Part shown: positions 30,941 to 40,470 of the stretch, piece by piece
Numbering within the stretch: the stretch's first letter is position 1
Layout of the letters: each line of letters opens with the position of its first letter
DNA from: a virus
Reading direction: 5' to 3' (one strand)
Virus record (IMG/VR): IMGVR_UViG_3300042446_001106
Span: 1-47,834 of that record
DNA length: 47,834 nt
Translations under genes and position numbers: made by a program
The notes under the pieces: generated by a model
What the model was told of the DNA's origin: nothing
Databases searched by the model: none
What the model saw: the letters and a program-made list of their open reading frames with translations, nothing else

Positions 30941-33900
30941 TTATGCCTGCGCTTCGCCCCAACGTAGAATAACGTTAGCAGGAGTTGCTGCCCCAGCAAC
31001 CTTATACACATTAATAGCTAGTACATCGGGACCATTTGGAAATGTGCCTCGACCACCGATAGCTGTACTTGTTAGTTCTTTTAGTGTTTCTAATGATAGT
31101 GAATCAGTGCCGCCAGGATTAGATACAAAGGAGAACACTTGCTCTCCGGGCAATGCATACTGCGCACCAAACTGGAACGTTAGTGTAGCAGATGCTGATA
31201 TTGCTGAATTTGAAGCCTGTGTAAATGATACACGATATACTGTAGTAGCGCCAAATGTTCGAGTAGTAATAGCATTAACACTAGTACCAGCTGGAAACTG
31301 TGTTTGACTACTAGCTACTCGAGTTCCAATAATAGCTCCTGATGCTAGCCAAGTAGAACCTGTAAAGAACAAATAGCTCAATGATGTGTACGTTGATCCA
31401 CTACCTGCAGCAGTAGTAAGTACTGATTGATCATTACTGACACCGCTTGTACTAGTAGAATTTGCAGCGGCAGACATTACAATTCTAGTATATGGAACGC
31501 TAGATAGTGTTAAGTATGATGGAGTAATACTGAGAATAGTTTGACCACTAGTTAAGAATGTTGCTAAACTCAGTACGTCACCTACTGCAATATTAGTTCT
31601 ATCAGTGGCATCATTTCTAATTAAGAAGTCTGTCCTAGCAGTACTTAATGCTGATCCATATCTAGCAGTGGCTGCTGATGTTACTGTAACTGTCACGTTA
31701 TTTCCAGTTCCTGCTACACTAGTAGCAGTACCAAAATTACTCATAATTACTCTTGCGTAAACAACCCCAGCAATAGTAGTAAAGTTACTGGTAAAGCTAG
31801 ATATTGTTTGACCGCTAATTAAGAACGTTGTAGCAGACAGCACGTCCGACGTTGCCGCAGAAGTTGCCCCGTATTGAGTTTGTGTAATTAAGAAGTCTGT
31901 TCTAGCAGTGCTTACAGCAGTATTGTACGTAGCAGCTACTGAGCTAGCAAATGATATGTTGTTAACAGCAGTATTAGAATTACTAGTAAAATTTGCTGTT
32001 CCTGTCATAACTATTCTAGCATACGTAGTTGCGCCTATTGTGATAAAATTTTGTGTAATACTAGATACTCGTTGACCGCTGGTAACAAAAGTAGTAACAC
32101 TAATTACATCGTTTACTGCAAGAGGTGTTGTAAATGCTGCAAGAGTTGCCTGCGGAATTAAAAAGTCAGTTCTCGCAGTGCTGAATGCAAATTGATAAGT
32201 AGCATTTTGTGCGCTCGACAGCGCTGGAGCATTGGCAAGTCGACTAACTGCGCTAAATGACACGGCAGTAAGTGTTGTTGTTGCCGGCGCAAAACTTTTT
32301 GCAAGCAATGTAGTAGTAAATGAACCTTGCACAGTGGCAGTTGACGTGCTGACATTGCCTCCCCAAGTTACAGAACCACCAGATGCAACCTGTGCAAAGC
32401 TAGGCTGTCCGCCTGCTGCTGATGAATTTAAACTGTTCCACGAGATTTTAGTCGGATCAGTTGGATAATTAATTGGGTTTAACACACCTTCAACAACGAT
32501 CGCACCGTTATTATTTGGTGTTGCACCGGCCCATGTTAGATTAACACCAAACGTTCCGCTAGCACCTGTGCCACTTGTAAACGTTGGTGCTGTTGAGCTG
32601 AATGTTCCTGTACTAGTTGCTTGGTACCAATTTTTAATTCCGTTTGATACATTGCTATAATATAGCCCTGAAGTGGCTGTACCGCCGCTCGACCAAGTAT
32701 TACCAACAAATGGATCTGCAGAATCAACTGGGTCACTAGTCACCGCAATTGAGCTCAATAATAATTGCGCACGATTTAATAGTTCGCGCTCGCCAAGATC
32801 TCCTGTTTGGGCATTACTTACGCTAGGAGCCAAACGAATCAAGAACGCAGTATTTTTATCCACACTGGCCGAAATACCAGTGGCTGCATAGTTAAAGATG
32901 TATCCACGATCTGAATCAAACTGTCCGTCAATCATAAATGCACTACCCCAATGGCTGATAATCGGAGTAATTGTATTTGATATTAAAACAACACCTGATC
33001 CAGCTGAATGGCTGGCTGCAACCCCTCCGGAGAATGTCCTTTGAGCACCTGCCACAAATTGTGTTAAATTAGCTCCACGAGTACAACCCGTCAGCGCAGA
33101 CCCAGTATTACCAGTGTATCGAATCATTTCAGCGTCAACTATAACTGTGCCAGCTGTTGGAAAATAATATGAATCCTGTAATGGTATTGTGGTCTGTGAG
33201 CTAGTCATTGAAGACACTAAAACGTCTTTTGCACCCTCGTTGACTACTTCGTAACGAACAGGTTGATTACCAGTACGCATATACGCTTCTGTGTTTACAT
33301 TACTGTTACGGAAACGGTGTGCAAACACATAGTTACCATCTGCGCCACGTAGCATAAAATCAATAAAGCCAGCACCGTACCAAGTATGCTGGATACCAAT
33401 CATCTGCATTTTACCAATGTCAATATTATATCCACTAGGACCAGATCCGTTGCACGGATCTAAATTCCAATCTGCTTGCGGAACAATTAGGTCAACAGTC
33501 TTACAAATTTTAACGTTAGATACATCTGCTACACCACGGAAATCAGGAGCAACAGTTAAGCTAGTGTCACTGATAATCTGTGTAATAATATGGCTCATTC
33601 CTCTAATAACAACTCTATCTCCAGCTGTTAATTGTTGGCTAAATCGAGTATTAGTTCCAGTAACTAGATTAGAGTTTGCGGCAACGGATATAACTCCTGC
33701 AACCTGAAATGTACTTGACCTACGTACAACAGCTAATGTACGTCCATCATATTGATAGAACATACCGTTTTGATCATCAAAAATACCTGCACGTACAGTA
33801 GAGCCGTGCCATTGTCTCACTGTCATTATACACGGGCTATTTAATGTAGGGGTTGTACTCCCTAGTGTTTGGTAAGCAATAACTGAAAATTGACGTTCCG

Positions 33901-36900
33901 TAATAACATCACTAACAGTATATACTCCATTGTATCCAAATGTAGTAACACCGCTAATAGTAACCTGTGCTCCAACTTGACATCCATGATCAGTATCATC
34001 TGTATTAATTGTAATCACACTGCCGATTGTTGTTCCGGTGGAAGTAATAGTTTGAATATCATAACTAGGTGCAAATAATGCTCCAGTATTATATGTTACT
34101 CCTTTACCTGATTGATAACGAATATATTTCTTACTCATACGGATTGCAGTAGCACCGTGTGCTGATCCGCCAGTACCTAATTGTACGCCACCGTCAAACG
34201 GTCTGTGTACAAAGTAGCTGTCTGGACGAGCATACACGTTACCAATTAATGTATTCTGTATAGCACCAGTTGCTCGAGCAGTATAGCGCAGAGATGTAGT
34301 AGTAGGAACTTGCTCAACAAAGTATGCGCCAGCTGCAAATTGTGCATTTGTGCCGCTACTAGTAATCTGAACAGTAATAGTACTTCCCGGAACAAATCCG
34401 TGTGCAGAAGTGAAGTTAACTTCAACAGTTGAGATAGCACCGTATGTAATGTCAGTATTGCCGCTGGCAATTTCAGAAGTGGTGATTGCATTAAGTGTAA
34501 CAGCACTAATAAAGTTTTTAGTAGGAGCACTGATAGGAGTACCTACTGTAGATACAGTTTGTATAGCACCGCCAGCTGATACTGATAAAATGTTTATACT
34601 TGCTTGTTCACTTACTGAGCTAACTGTAAATCGACCGTTGGTTCCGGACCCACCAATAGTAATAATATCACTGAGAGAATAAGCAGATCCCTGTGAGCTA
34701 ATGTCAAATGACAACACACGCCCGTCAGTGACTGTAAGGACTGTAAGAACTGCATTGTTTCCGCCGCCGGTAACACTAACTGTATTGCCAGCACTATACC
34801 CGCCGCCTGCTGTAGCTATTCCAGCAGCTATAATTGTGCCGGGAACTATATTAGCAGTTCCAGTACCGCTGCCAACTCCAGTAACGGTAAATTTAAGTCC
34901 GGCGGGTGGTTGAGCAGTAATAGTAGTTGATGTACGTAATTGAGAATTGTTAACCGTATACGTTCCCAGGCCGCCGGCCCCCGAAACAAACCCGGTAATA
35001 TATGTTCCCGGAGTAATACTACCCCCAGTAATATATGTACCATTTGCTAGGCTACCCGAAGAAACTGCTGTTATATCAAGAATAGTTCCGGCGCTGCCTG
35101 AACCGTTACTGATAGTACCGGTAAACTGGCCTAGAGCAAGGCCGCCAATTGCTACCCAATCTGTTGTGCCGTTAGTTACGATTTGATAAGAACGCCCTAT
35201 TATAAAATTACCTGCTGTAGTAGTGTTAGCAGTAGCGGTTCCGGTACCACTGCCGACTCCGGTAGCAGTAAATGTTGTTCCAACAGTATTGTTTGGCGAC
35301 CCGATTAGGGTAAAGTCAGTAGTACCTATTGAGACAATATTATAAGATTGATTAATAATAAAATTTCCAGCAACTGTAGGAGTTTCCGGCAACGCAACAC
35401 TTATACCAACCGTTAGGCCAATGCCTGAACCAGTTAATGCAGTAGTATTAGCTAGACCGTTAGTGTATCCAGATCCACCGTTGGTAACTGCTAATGCGCC
35501 ATTTGGCACTCCGATAGTATCGGCAACAATGTCAACAGTTAATCCGGTGCCGGTGCCGCCTGTTGTTGCTATATTATATCCAGTTGTATATCCAGTCCCA
35601 CTTGATGTTAATATACTTGTACCTATTACTTTACCTACAACAATTGGTATGGTAATAGTATTACCTACAACATAACCAGATCCTGCACTGTTAATTGCAA
35701 CAGCAGTTACAACCCCGCCTGACACCGTAGTATCAACTGTAAGGCCAGTACCGGCAGGTGCAGTGGTCGCAACATCAGTAGATGCATTATATCCTTTCCC
35801 TCCAACTAGTGTAGTATTATCTAAACTTGCTACTGTATTTTTTACACTAGCTGCTGTAACTGTAATAGTTGCAGTATTTGCAGGTGCTGTTCCCCCAAGA
35901 TTTGTACCTGCAATTGTTATAGTATCAGTAGCAGTATATCCAGTTCCTGGTGTTGTGACTGTGGTTAGATAGGTGCTTCCAGAACGTGACACTATAAATT
36001 CACCGTTAATTCCCGTTCCTGACGTTGACGTTTGTGACAACCCTGAATATGATTGATTAGTGCCCAGAATGGCGCTAGTTAATGCTCCTCCCAAACTTAC
36101 AGTATTGCCAGTTACATCAGTAACATTAACGGCATATCCGTTGCCGCGATCAAACACTAATCCTGAACTAATACCGGTAGTATCGTTAACTATGATGACA
36201 GTATCTCCAATGGCAGCATTTGTAGTTAAGGTTGTTGATGCTGCTGTCCCGCCTGACCCGGTAACCGCAGTAACTTGGGTACCGGTAGTAACACCAGTAC
36301 CAGCTAGCGGAGATCCAATTGGCGGTGCTGTACCGGTGAAGCCAATAATATCAACGCCAGCAGGAGTTATCAAACTAGTAGTAATATTGCCGCTAGATCC
36401 GGCAGAGAAAATGTTAAATGCTGGAGTTCCTACTGAAGAGCCTGTATAAAATGCACCTTTTCGTAGTTGAGTATAAGTAGAACTTAACTGCTGGCCGTTT
36501 GTTGTTCCGACTTTTGATTTAGCATAATATTTAAATGTTACAAGATCCGTAACTTCGGCAATTAAAAAACTACCTTCTGCACGGCTAAATCCAGTAACTG
36601 AGTTTGCCAGTGCTTTAATTGTAATAGGATCACTTACTACTAACCCATGAGAGTTTAATGTGGTAACAGTTATTAAACTTGAGCCAGACGCTCCGCTGCC
36701 ACTACTTGCATCTGTTACCACATTAACTACTGCAATGTCAGATCCTGGGATTTCGTACACTGACGGATAATTTCTCATCAATCCAATTGCTTGCCATTTA
36801 GTTGGCTGTAGTCCGTACTCAAAGTCAGCATCAAGCATACTTTGTGGAATACCAACTTTTTGACGCTCCATAGCATCAGTAGCAATACTGTTAAATCTAA

Positions 36901-37705
36901 CGATTTGTTCTTTACCTTCTACAAATAACTGAATAGCATCAGTTACCATCATAGCACTAGTATCAATATCAAATATCAATGTGGTAATTTTTTCATTGCC
37001 GTAGAGTGCGCCTGCAAAATCACTATCAAAATTTTCACTATAGGTTAAATCTGCACCCAATGTTGCGTCTGCAAAGTTATAAAGAATAACGTTACGAGTT
37101 GCATTAGTTATTAACAGAATATCTTTAAGTTTAAAGAATCCGGGGAATTTAATGTATCCCCTATTAGAAACTATAGCTGGTAAACTAACTAAGCCGTTAG
37201 TTATAACATTAATAATTGTATTGGTCAAATCTGACAATTTTGTAGCACCGGCTGGCTCAGCAGTATATGCATTGTTAATAACTTGAGTTACTATGCTTTG
37301 TCTAAATCCAAATGCAACATTTGTTAGAATAAAATTCTGTATTAGATCTCCAATAAATGTATGTACATATACTTCAGGCTGACGTGATCCATCAATTTGA
37401 GGAATACCATTTTCAAAATATTTGCTAGCATTATTAACAGTTTGTCTGTTGCCACCTTTACGAAGATCGCTAATATATCCTTCTAAAATATAACTGACAT
37501 CTCGTCGACATTTTTCAGCGTTATAAGAGTAGTAAATAAAAGGATAGATGTTGTTGTCAATATTGTATTGAATATATGCAATTGCTTCTTCTTGAATAAA
37601 CTTTTTGTTTAATTCTAAAAGTGCATGAGTGTTGGGATATAAATTTACGTCCGGAACTACTACACCCGGTACAAACTTATAAGTTGAAATCTGCTTCTTT
37701 GCCAT
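30941..37705 (-). CDS. Giant tail fibre or adhesin (2254 residues)
   Basis: N-terminal 270 residues (LYPNTHALLELNKKFIQEEA, ISDLRKGGNRQTVNNASKY) are globular and probably attach to the virion. The middle is a long stalk of Gly/Thr/Ser beta repeats (GTGYTATDTITIAGTNLGG types, GNFIIGRSYQIVTNGTTDW types). Near residues 1820-2080 are three tandem copies of a roughly 90-residue module built on STARTDFLI...SGQ...I...F...ARIVMS. The C-terminus (GRGTFPNGPDVLAINVYKVA) is compact. No signal peptide. First gene of the minus-strand cluster to be read last; 15 bases separate it from the 400-residue fibre. Confidence 0.88.
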   Translation of the reverse strand: MAKKQISTYKFVPGVVVPDVNLYPNTHALLELNKKFIQEEAIAYIQYNIDNNIYPFIYYSYNAEKCRRDVSYILEGYISDLRKGGNRQTVNNASKYFENGIPQIDGSRQPEVYVHTFIGDLIQNFILTNVAFGFRQSIVTQVINNAYTAEPAGATKLSDLTNTIINVITNGLVSLPAIVSNRGYIKFPGFFKLKDILLITNATRNVILYNFADATLGADLTYSENFDSDFAGALYGNEKITTLIFDIDTSAMMVTDAIQLFVEGKEQIVRFNSIATDAMERQKVGIPQSMLDADFEYGLQPTKWQAIGLMRNYPSVYEIPGSDIAVVNVVTDASSGSGASGSSLITVTTLNSHGLVVSDPITIKALANSVTGFSRAEGSFLIAEVTDLVTFKYYAKSKVGTTNGQQLSSTYTQLRKGAFYTGSSVGTPAFNIFSAGSSGNITTSLITPAGVDIIGFTGTAPPIGSPLAGTGVTTGTQVTAVTGSGGTAASTTLTTNAAIGDTVIIVNDTTGISSGLVFDRGNGYAVNVTDVTGNTVSLGGALTSAILGTNQSYSGLSQTSTSGTGINGEFIVSRSGSTYLTTVTTPGTGYTATDTITIAGTNLGGTAPANTATITVTAASVKNTVASLDNTTLVGGKGYNASTDVATTAPAGTGLTVDTTVSGGVVTAVAINSAGSGYVVGNTITIPIVVGKVIGTSILTSSGTGYTTGYNIATTGGTGTGLTVDIVADTIGVPNGALAVTNGGSGYTNGLANTTALTGSGIGLTVGISVALPETPTVAGNFIINQSYNIVSIGTTDFTLIGSPNNTVGTTFTATGVGSGTGTATANTTTAGNFIIGRSYQIVTNGTTDWVAIGGLALGQFTGTISNGSGSAGTILDITAVSSGSLANGTYITGGSITPGTYITGFVSGAGGLGTYTVNNSQLRTSTTITAQPPAGLKFTVTGVGSGTGTANIVPGTIIAAGIATAGGGYSAGNTVSVTGGGNNAVLTVLTVTDGRVLSFDISSQGSAYSLSDIITIGGSGTNGRFTVSSVSEQASINILSVSAGGAIQTVSTVGTPISAPTKNFISAVTLNAITTSEIASGNTDITYGAISTVEVNFTSAHGFVPGSTITVQITSSGTNAQFAAGAYFVEQVPTTTSLRYTARATGAIQNTLIGNVYARPDSYFVHRPFDGGVQLGTGGSAHGATAIRMSKKYIRYQSGKGVTYNTGALFAPSYDIQTITSTGTTIGSVITINTDDTDHGCQVGAQVTISGVTTFGYNGVYTVSDVITERQFSVIAYQTLGSTTPTLNSPCIMTVRQWHGSTVRAGIFDDQNGMFYQYDGRTLAVVRRSSTFQVAGVISVAANSNLVTGTNTRFSQQLTAGDRVVIRGMSHIITQIISDTSLTVAPDFRGVADVSNVKICKTVDLIVPQADWNLDPCNGSGPSGYNIDIGKMQMIGIQHTWYGAGFIDFMLRGADGNYVFAHRFRNSNVNTEAYMRTGNQPVRYEVVNEGAKDVLVSSMTSSQTTIPLQDSYYFPTAGTVIVDAEMIRYTGNTGSALTGCTRGANLTQFVAGAQRTFSGGVAASHSAGSGVVLISNTITPIISHWGSAFMIDGQFDSDRGYIFNYAATGISASVDKNTAFLIRLAPSVSNAQTGDLGERELLNRAQLLLSSIAVTSDPVDSADPFVGNTWSSGGTATSGLYYSNVSNGIKNWYQATSTGTFSSTAPTFTSGTGASGTFGVNLTWAGATPNNNGAIVVEGVLNPINYPTDPTKISWNSLNSSAAGGQPSFAQVASGGSVTWGGNVSTSTATVQGSFTTTLLAKSFAPATTTLTAVSFSAVSRLANAPALSSAQNATYQFAFSTARTDFLIPQATLAAFTTPLAVNDVISVTTFVTSGQRVSSITQNFITIGATTYARIVMTGTANFTSNSNTAVNNISFASSVAATYNTAVSTARTDFLITQTQYGATSAATSDVLSATTFLISGQTISSFTSNFTTIAGVVYARVIMSNFGTATSVAGTGNNVTVTVTSAATARYGSALSTARTDFLIRNDATDRTNIAVGDVLSLATFLTSGQTILSITPSYLTLSSVPYTRIVMSAAANSTSTSGVSNDQSVLTTAAGSGSTYTSLSYLFFTGSTWLASGAIIGTRVASSQTQFPAGTSVNAITTRTFGATTVYRVSFTQASNSAISASATLTFQFGAQYALPGEQVFSFVSNPGGTDSLSLETLKELTSTAIGGRGTFPNGPDVLAINVYKVAGAATPANVILRWGEAQA
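31560..32250 (-). repeat. Three tandem about 270-base repeats inside the giant fibre
   Basis: The plus-strand motif AATTAAGAAGTCTGT, or a close variant, recurs near 31616, 31885 and 32156, followed each time by a similar segment. Encodes the repeated STARTDFLI modules of the fibre. Confidence 0.8.
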
Positions 37706-37720
37706 TTATTATTTCCTTGG

Positions 37721-38923
37721 TTAGCTTAATGCTATAGACATTGCAATTGCTCTTGTGTCGACGTATCTTTTATTTGATGCATGAGCTGGTTGACTTGGGG
37801 TTGTTGGAACTGAAATGTTTCCAGCAACTGATAAATTTGTTAAGGTTCCAACTGTAGTTATGCTACTAGAGCCTGTCCAGGTACTTAATGCGGTGTTTTC
37901 AACATTACCTAATCCAACCATAGATTTACTAACACCTCCAACAGTGCCTGTAAAAGTAGGGTCATTGATATCTGCTTTAACACTTAATCCGTCATCAACA
38001 TACGTTTTAACTGCTGATTCCGTAGGAACGTTTAAATTGCTATTAGCTGATAATGCAGAATCGTTTGTAAATGCTGTTACTTGTACACCTGTACTGAATT
38101 CAAGTGACGCAAGATTAGTAATTATACCAGTATCATCAGCATCAAGCTGACCAGTCATAACTAATATGTCTGTTAACGGGTCGTAGTTTAAAGGGGTAAC
38201 TCCGCCAAAGATCCCATTATTATTAAATTGAATATTGCCAACGCCGCCACCAGGTGGGTTAGTAGTTCCGCCGCCACCTCCTCCGGACTGTGCTACCCAA
38301 GATAATGCGCCGCCGCCGTTTGTTGATAAAACAAATCCTGCTGTTCCGTCTGCAGCTGGCAATTGATATACAGTGTTTACTGTTAAGTTTGCAGGAGATT
38401 TAAATGAAATATGATTAGTATTATCTGTATCATTGAACCTAAGCTCGCTAGCTGATCTTACTGTAAGAGTGGAGCTTGATGAAAATGTGCCTGTAACTGA
38501 ACTGTTTCCGGTAATAGTTGCTCCGCCTGCTGAAACAGTTAGAGCATTTTCAGCAGTTAGTGTACTGGTAAAATTACCTGTGCTGCCTACATGCAAAGCA
38601 CCACCAATACCAGCACCGCCTAACACAATTAATGCACCATTTCCGCTAGTTGAGCTACTAGTTGAGTTTTGTATGTTCAACGCACCAGTAATTATGCCGC
38701 CATTGAATGTACTAGATAACGATAACGGACGCCATATATTGCTAGATCCGTCATAGTATAAAACCTGACCATTTGTTGCATTAAAAACATCTACATCAGA
38801 TAATGTGTCAAGAGTACTTCCTGGGGGTTGTAAATTCCATGCAACGCCGTCCCATACCCAGGTATTTGAACCTACAGTATGAGTACTGTTAGTAACAGGG
38901 GAATTTGGAAAATTAATAGCCAT
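37721..38923 (-). CDS. Tail fibre protein
   Basis: 400 residues. N-terminal NFPNSPVTNSTHTVGSNTWVWDGVAWNLQ is the common P-x-x-G...W.WDG..W phage fibre attachment motif. The centre has GALNIQNSTSSSTSGNGALI/VLGGAGIGGALHVGS repeats and a Gly-rich linker. The C-terminal AHASNKRYVDTRAIAMSIAL is a typical fibre end region that may trimerise. An AATAAATAC late-type box precedes it on the minus strand. Confidence 0.9.
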   Translation of the reverse strand: MAINFPNSPVTNSTHTVGSNTWVWDGVAWNLQPPGSTLDTLSDVDVFNATNGQVLYYDGSSNIWRPLSLSSTFNGGIITGALNIQNSTSSSTSGNGALIVLGGAGIGGALHVGSTGNFTSTLTAENALTVSAGGATITGNSSVTGTFSSSSTLTVRSASELRFNDTDNTNHISFKSPANLTVNTVYQLPAADGTAGFVLSTNGGGALSWVAQSGGGGGGTTNPPGGGVGNIQFNNNGIFGGVTPLNYDPLTDILVMTGQLDADDTGIITNLASLEFSTGVQVTAFTNDSALSANSNLNVPTESAVKTYVDDGLSVKADINDPTFTGTVGGVSKSMVGLGNVENTALSTWTGSSSITTVGTLTNLSVAGNISVPTTPSQPAHASNKRYVDTRAIAMSIALS

Positions 38924-38939
38924 TTTTAATCTCTTTTTG

Positions 38940-38947
38940 TATTTATT
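38940..38947 (-). promoter_or_regulatory. Late-promoter-like box (AATAAATA, minus)
   Basis: AATAAATAC on the minus strand, 17 bases upstream of the fibre start at 38923, one mismatch to the exact box. Confidence 0.45.
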
Positions 38948-38952
38948 ACATT

Positions 38953-40470
38953 TTAACTAGCTGTAATAGTAAGGGGTTGACTGCTAGTAAACGGCCATCT
39001 TAAATATCTATTAGGGCTTCCCTGTAGGCTAGTTAAATCACTATACCCACCGCCACTATCAACGATTCTATTAGGAGTAGATCCGGTAGTAGATAACCAA
39101 CGTATACAATCATCTGCGGTATAATGTCTCCTACTTCCAACAAGACATGCTAGCACTCCCGTAACTTGGGGAGCAGCCATGCTAGTTCCTTGTATTTTTT
39201 TTATATAAAAATTAACATTGTCAGGATGAGCAACTGCTCCGCTGCCTAAAGTAGCTGTTAACGGCATGGCACTTTGTACAGCTTCACCAGGTGCATACAC
39301 AGTGATTCCGGGACCGCATGTACTAAATGCAGACTTGTTTTCTGTAAGAGCAGCTCGAATAGCACCTACTGAAATTACACTAGTAGGGCCATTAGGAGTT
39401 GAGCCTCTATGGTAATATCTAATATCTGCCCCAGATGTTGTATAATAATTGTTGTAATCTAACCCACCTAGTACATCTTGTTTGTGTGTATCATTGCCGG
39501 CAGCTGCAACTAGGATCATACCTGCATCTATACACGCAGTAATATCTGCATCAACACTGCTAACTCGAATGGGATGAGTATACACGCCTGCATTAAGATT
39601 ATAAACACTTTCAATCATACCGTAAGCACTTTGTGCAGTAACAGCAGTCCACGGAGTTCCTCTATAATTACCACCTACTATATTTTGATAAGTTTGATAA
39701 TAACCCCAACTCATGTTTACTACAGTAGGATTAGTATTAGTTTTTAAATTGTGCCAAAGTCTCATCATGTTAAAACTTGCACTGATTCCAAATGCGTCAA
39801 TGTCAAAAATTTTAATAGCATATAAGTTTGCAGCTCTTGCCCAGCCAAATCTACGCCCTGCGGCTGTCCCTGCACAATGAGTACCGTGCCCGTAGGTATC
39901 AGTATAGTGAGCTGGTCCTTGTGAATATGTCCCGGATAGTCCTGATGCTGCGGGCCAATTAATTTGCTGTAGTCTTAACGTAGTGCCGTCTTGAGCTAGC
40001 CATTCAGGATGTCCGACCTCAATACCCGAATCTTGAATAACAACGTCAACATTCTCTCCTATAGCAGTATAGGCATGTTGATAGTTGAGATTTAACGTTG
40101 AAAACGGATTAACAGTATTTGTACATGAAGGTATTGACCATGCATAATGACTGTTATTTTGTGCAGTAGATCTACTGTAATTCCTAAAAGCATCTAATGT
40201 ATTTCTTCGAAGGAAAATACCGTTTTCTTCTTTAGAACCATATCGAACATCGATAATCCTTGGATCTTGTTTTAACATTTCAGCTTCTGCTCGTGTTAAT
40301 ACAACATCAAAGTTGTAAAGACTATCTTGTTTTTCGTTCCACATCTCAACAGTTCTCTGTGGAATATGAGGTGTTGTTCCTCCTGATGAAGTTATTTCTT
40401 CCATTAAGGCGTCAACATCAACACCTTTGTGAACTGTGACTACGCAACGATTTTGATCTTCTGTACTCAT
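38953..40470 (-). CDS. Subtilisin-family serine protease (peptidase S8)
   Basis: 505 residues from the ATG at 40470, which overlaps the upstream fibre stop as TAATG. Residues 8-80 look like an I9-type propeptide (CVVTVHKG...FDVVLTRAEAEML...DVRYG). Catalytic Asp147 (VIQDSGIE), His195 (YGHGTHCAG), oxyanion Asn in VAAAGND, and the Ser of GTSMAAPQV are all intact. No signal peptide. It sits between two fibre genes, so it is probably a virion-associated protease that trims host surface protein or matures fibres. Confidence 0.94.
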   Translation of the reverse strand: MSTEDQNRCVVTVHKGVDVDALMEEITSSGGTTPHIPQRTVEMWNEKQDSLYNFDVVLTRAEAEMLKQDPRIIDVRYGSKEENGIFLRRNTLDAFRNYSRSTAQNNSHYAWSIPSCTNTVNPFSTLNLNYQHAYTAIGENVDVVIQDSGIEVGHPEWLAQDGTTLRLQQINWPAASGLSGTYSQGPAHYTDTYGHGTHCAGTAAGRRFGWARAANLYAIKIFDIDAFGISASFNMMRLWHNLKTNTNPTVVNMSWGYYQTYQNIVGGNYRGTPWTAVTAQSAYGMIESVYNLNAGVYTHPIRVSSVDADITACIDAGMILVAAAGNDTHKQDVLGGLDYNNYYTTSGADIRYYHRGSTPNGPTSVISVGAIRAALTENKSAFSTCGPGITVYAPGEAVQSAMPLTATLGSGAVAHPDNVNFYIKKIQGTSMAAPQVTGVLACLVGSRRHYTADDCIRWLSTTGSTPNRIVDSGGGYSDLTSLQGSPNRYLRWPFTSSQPLTITAS

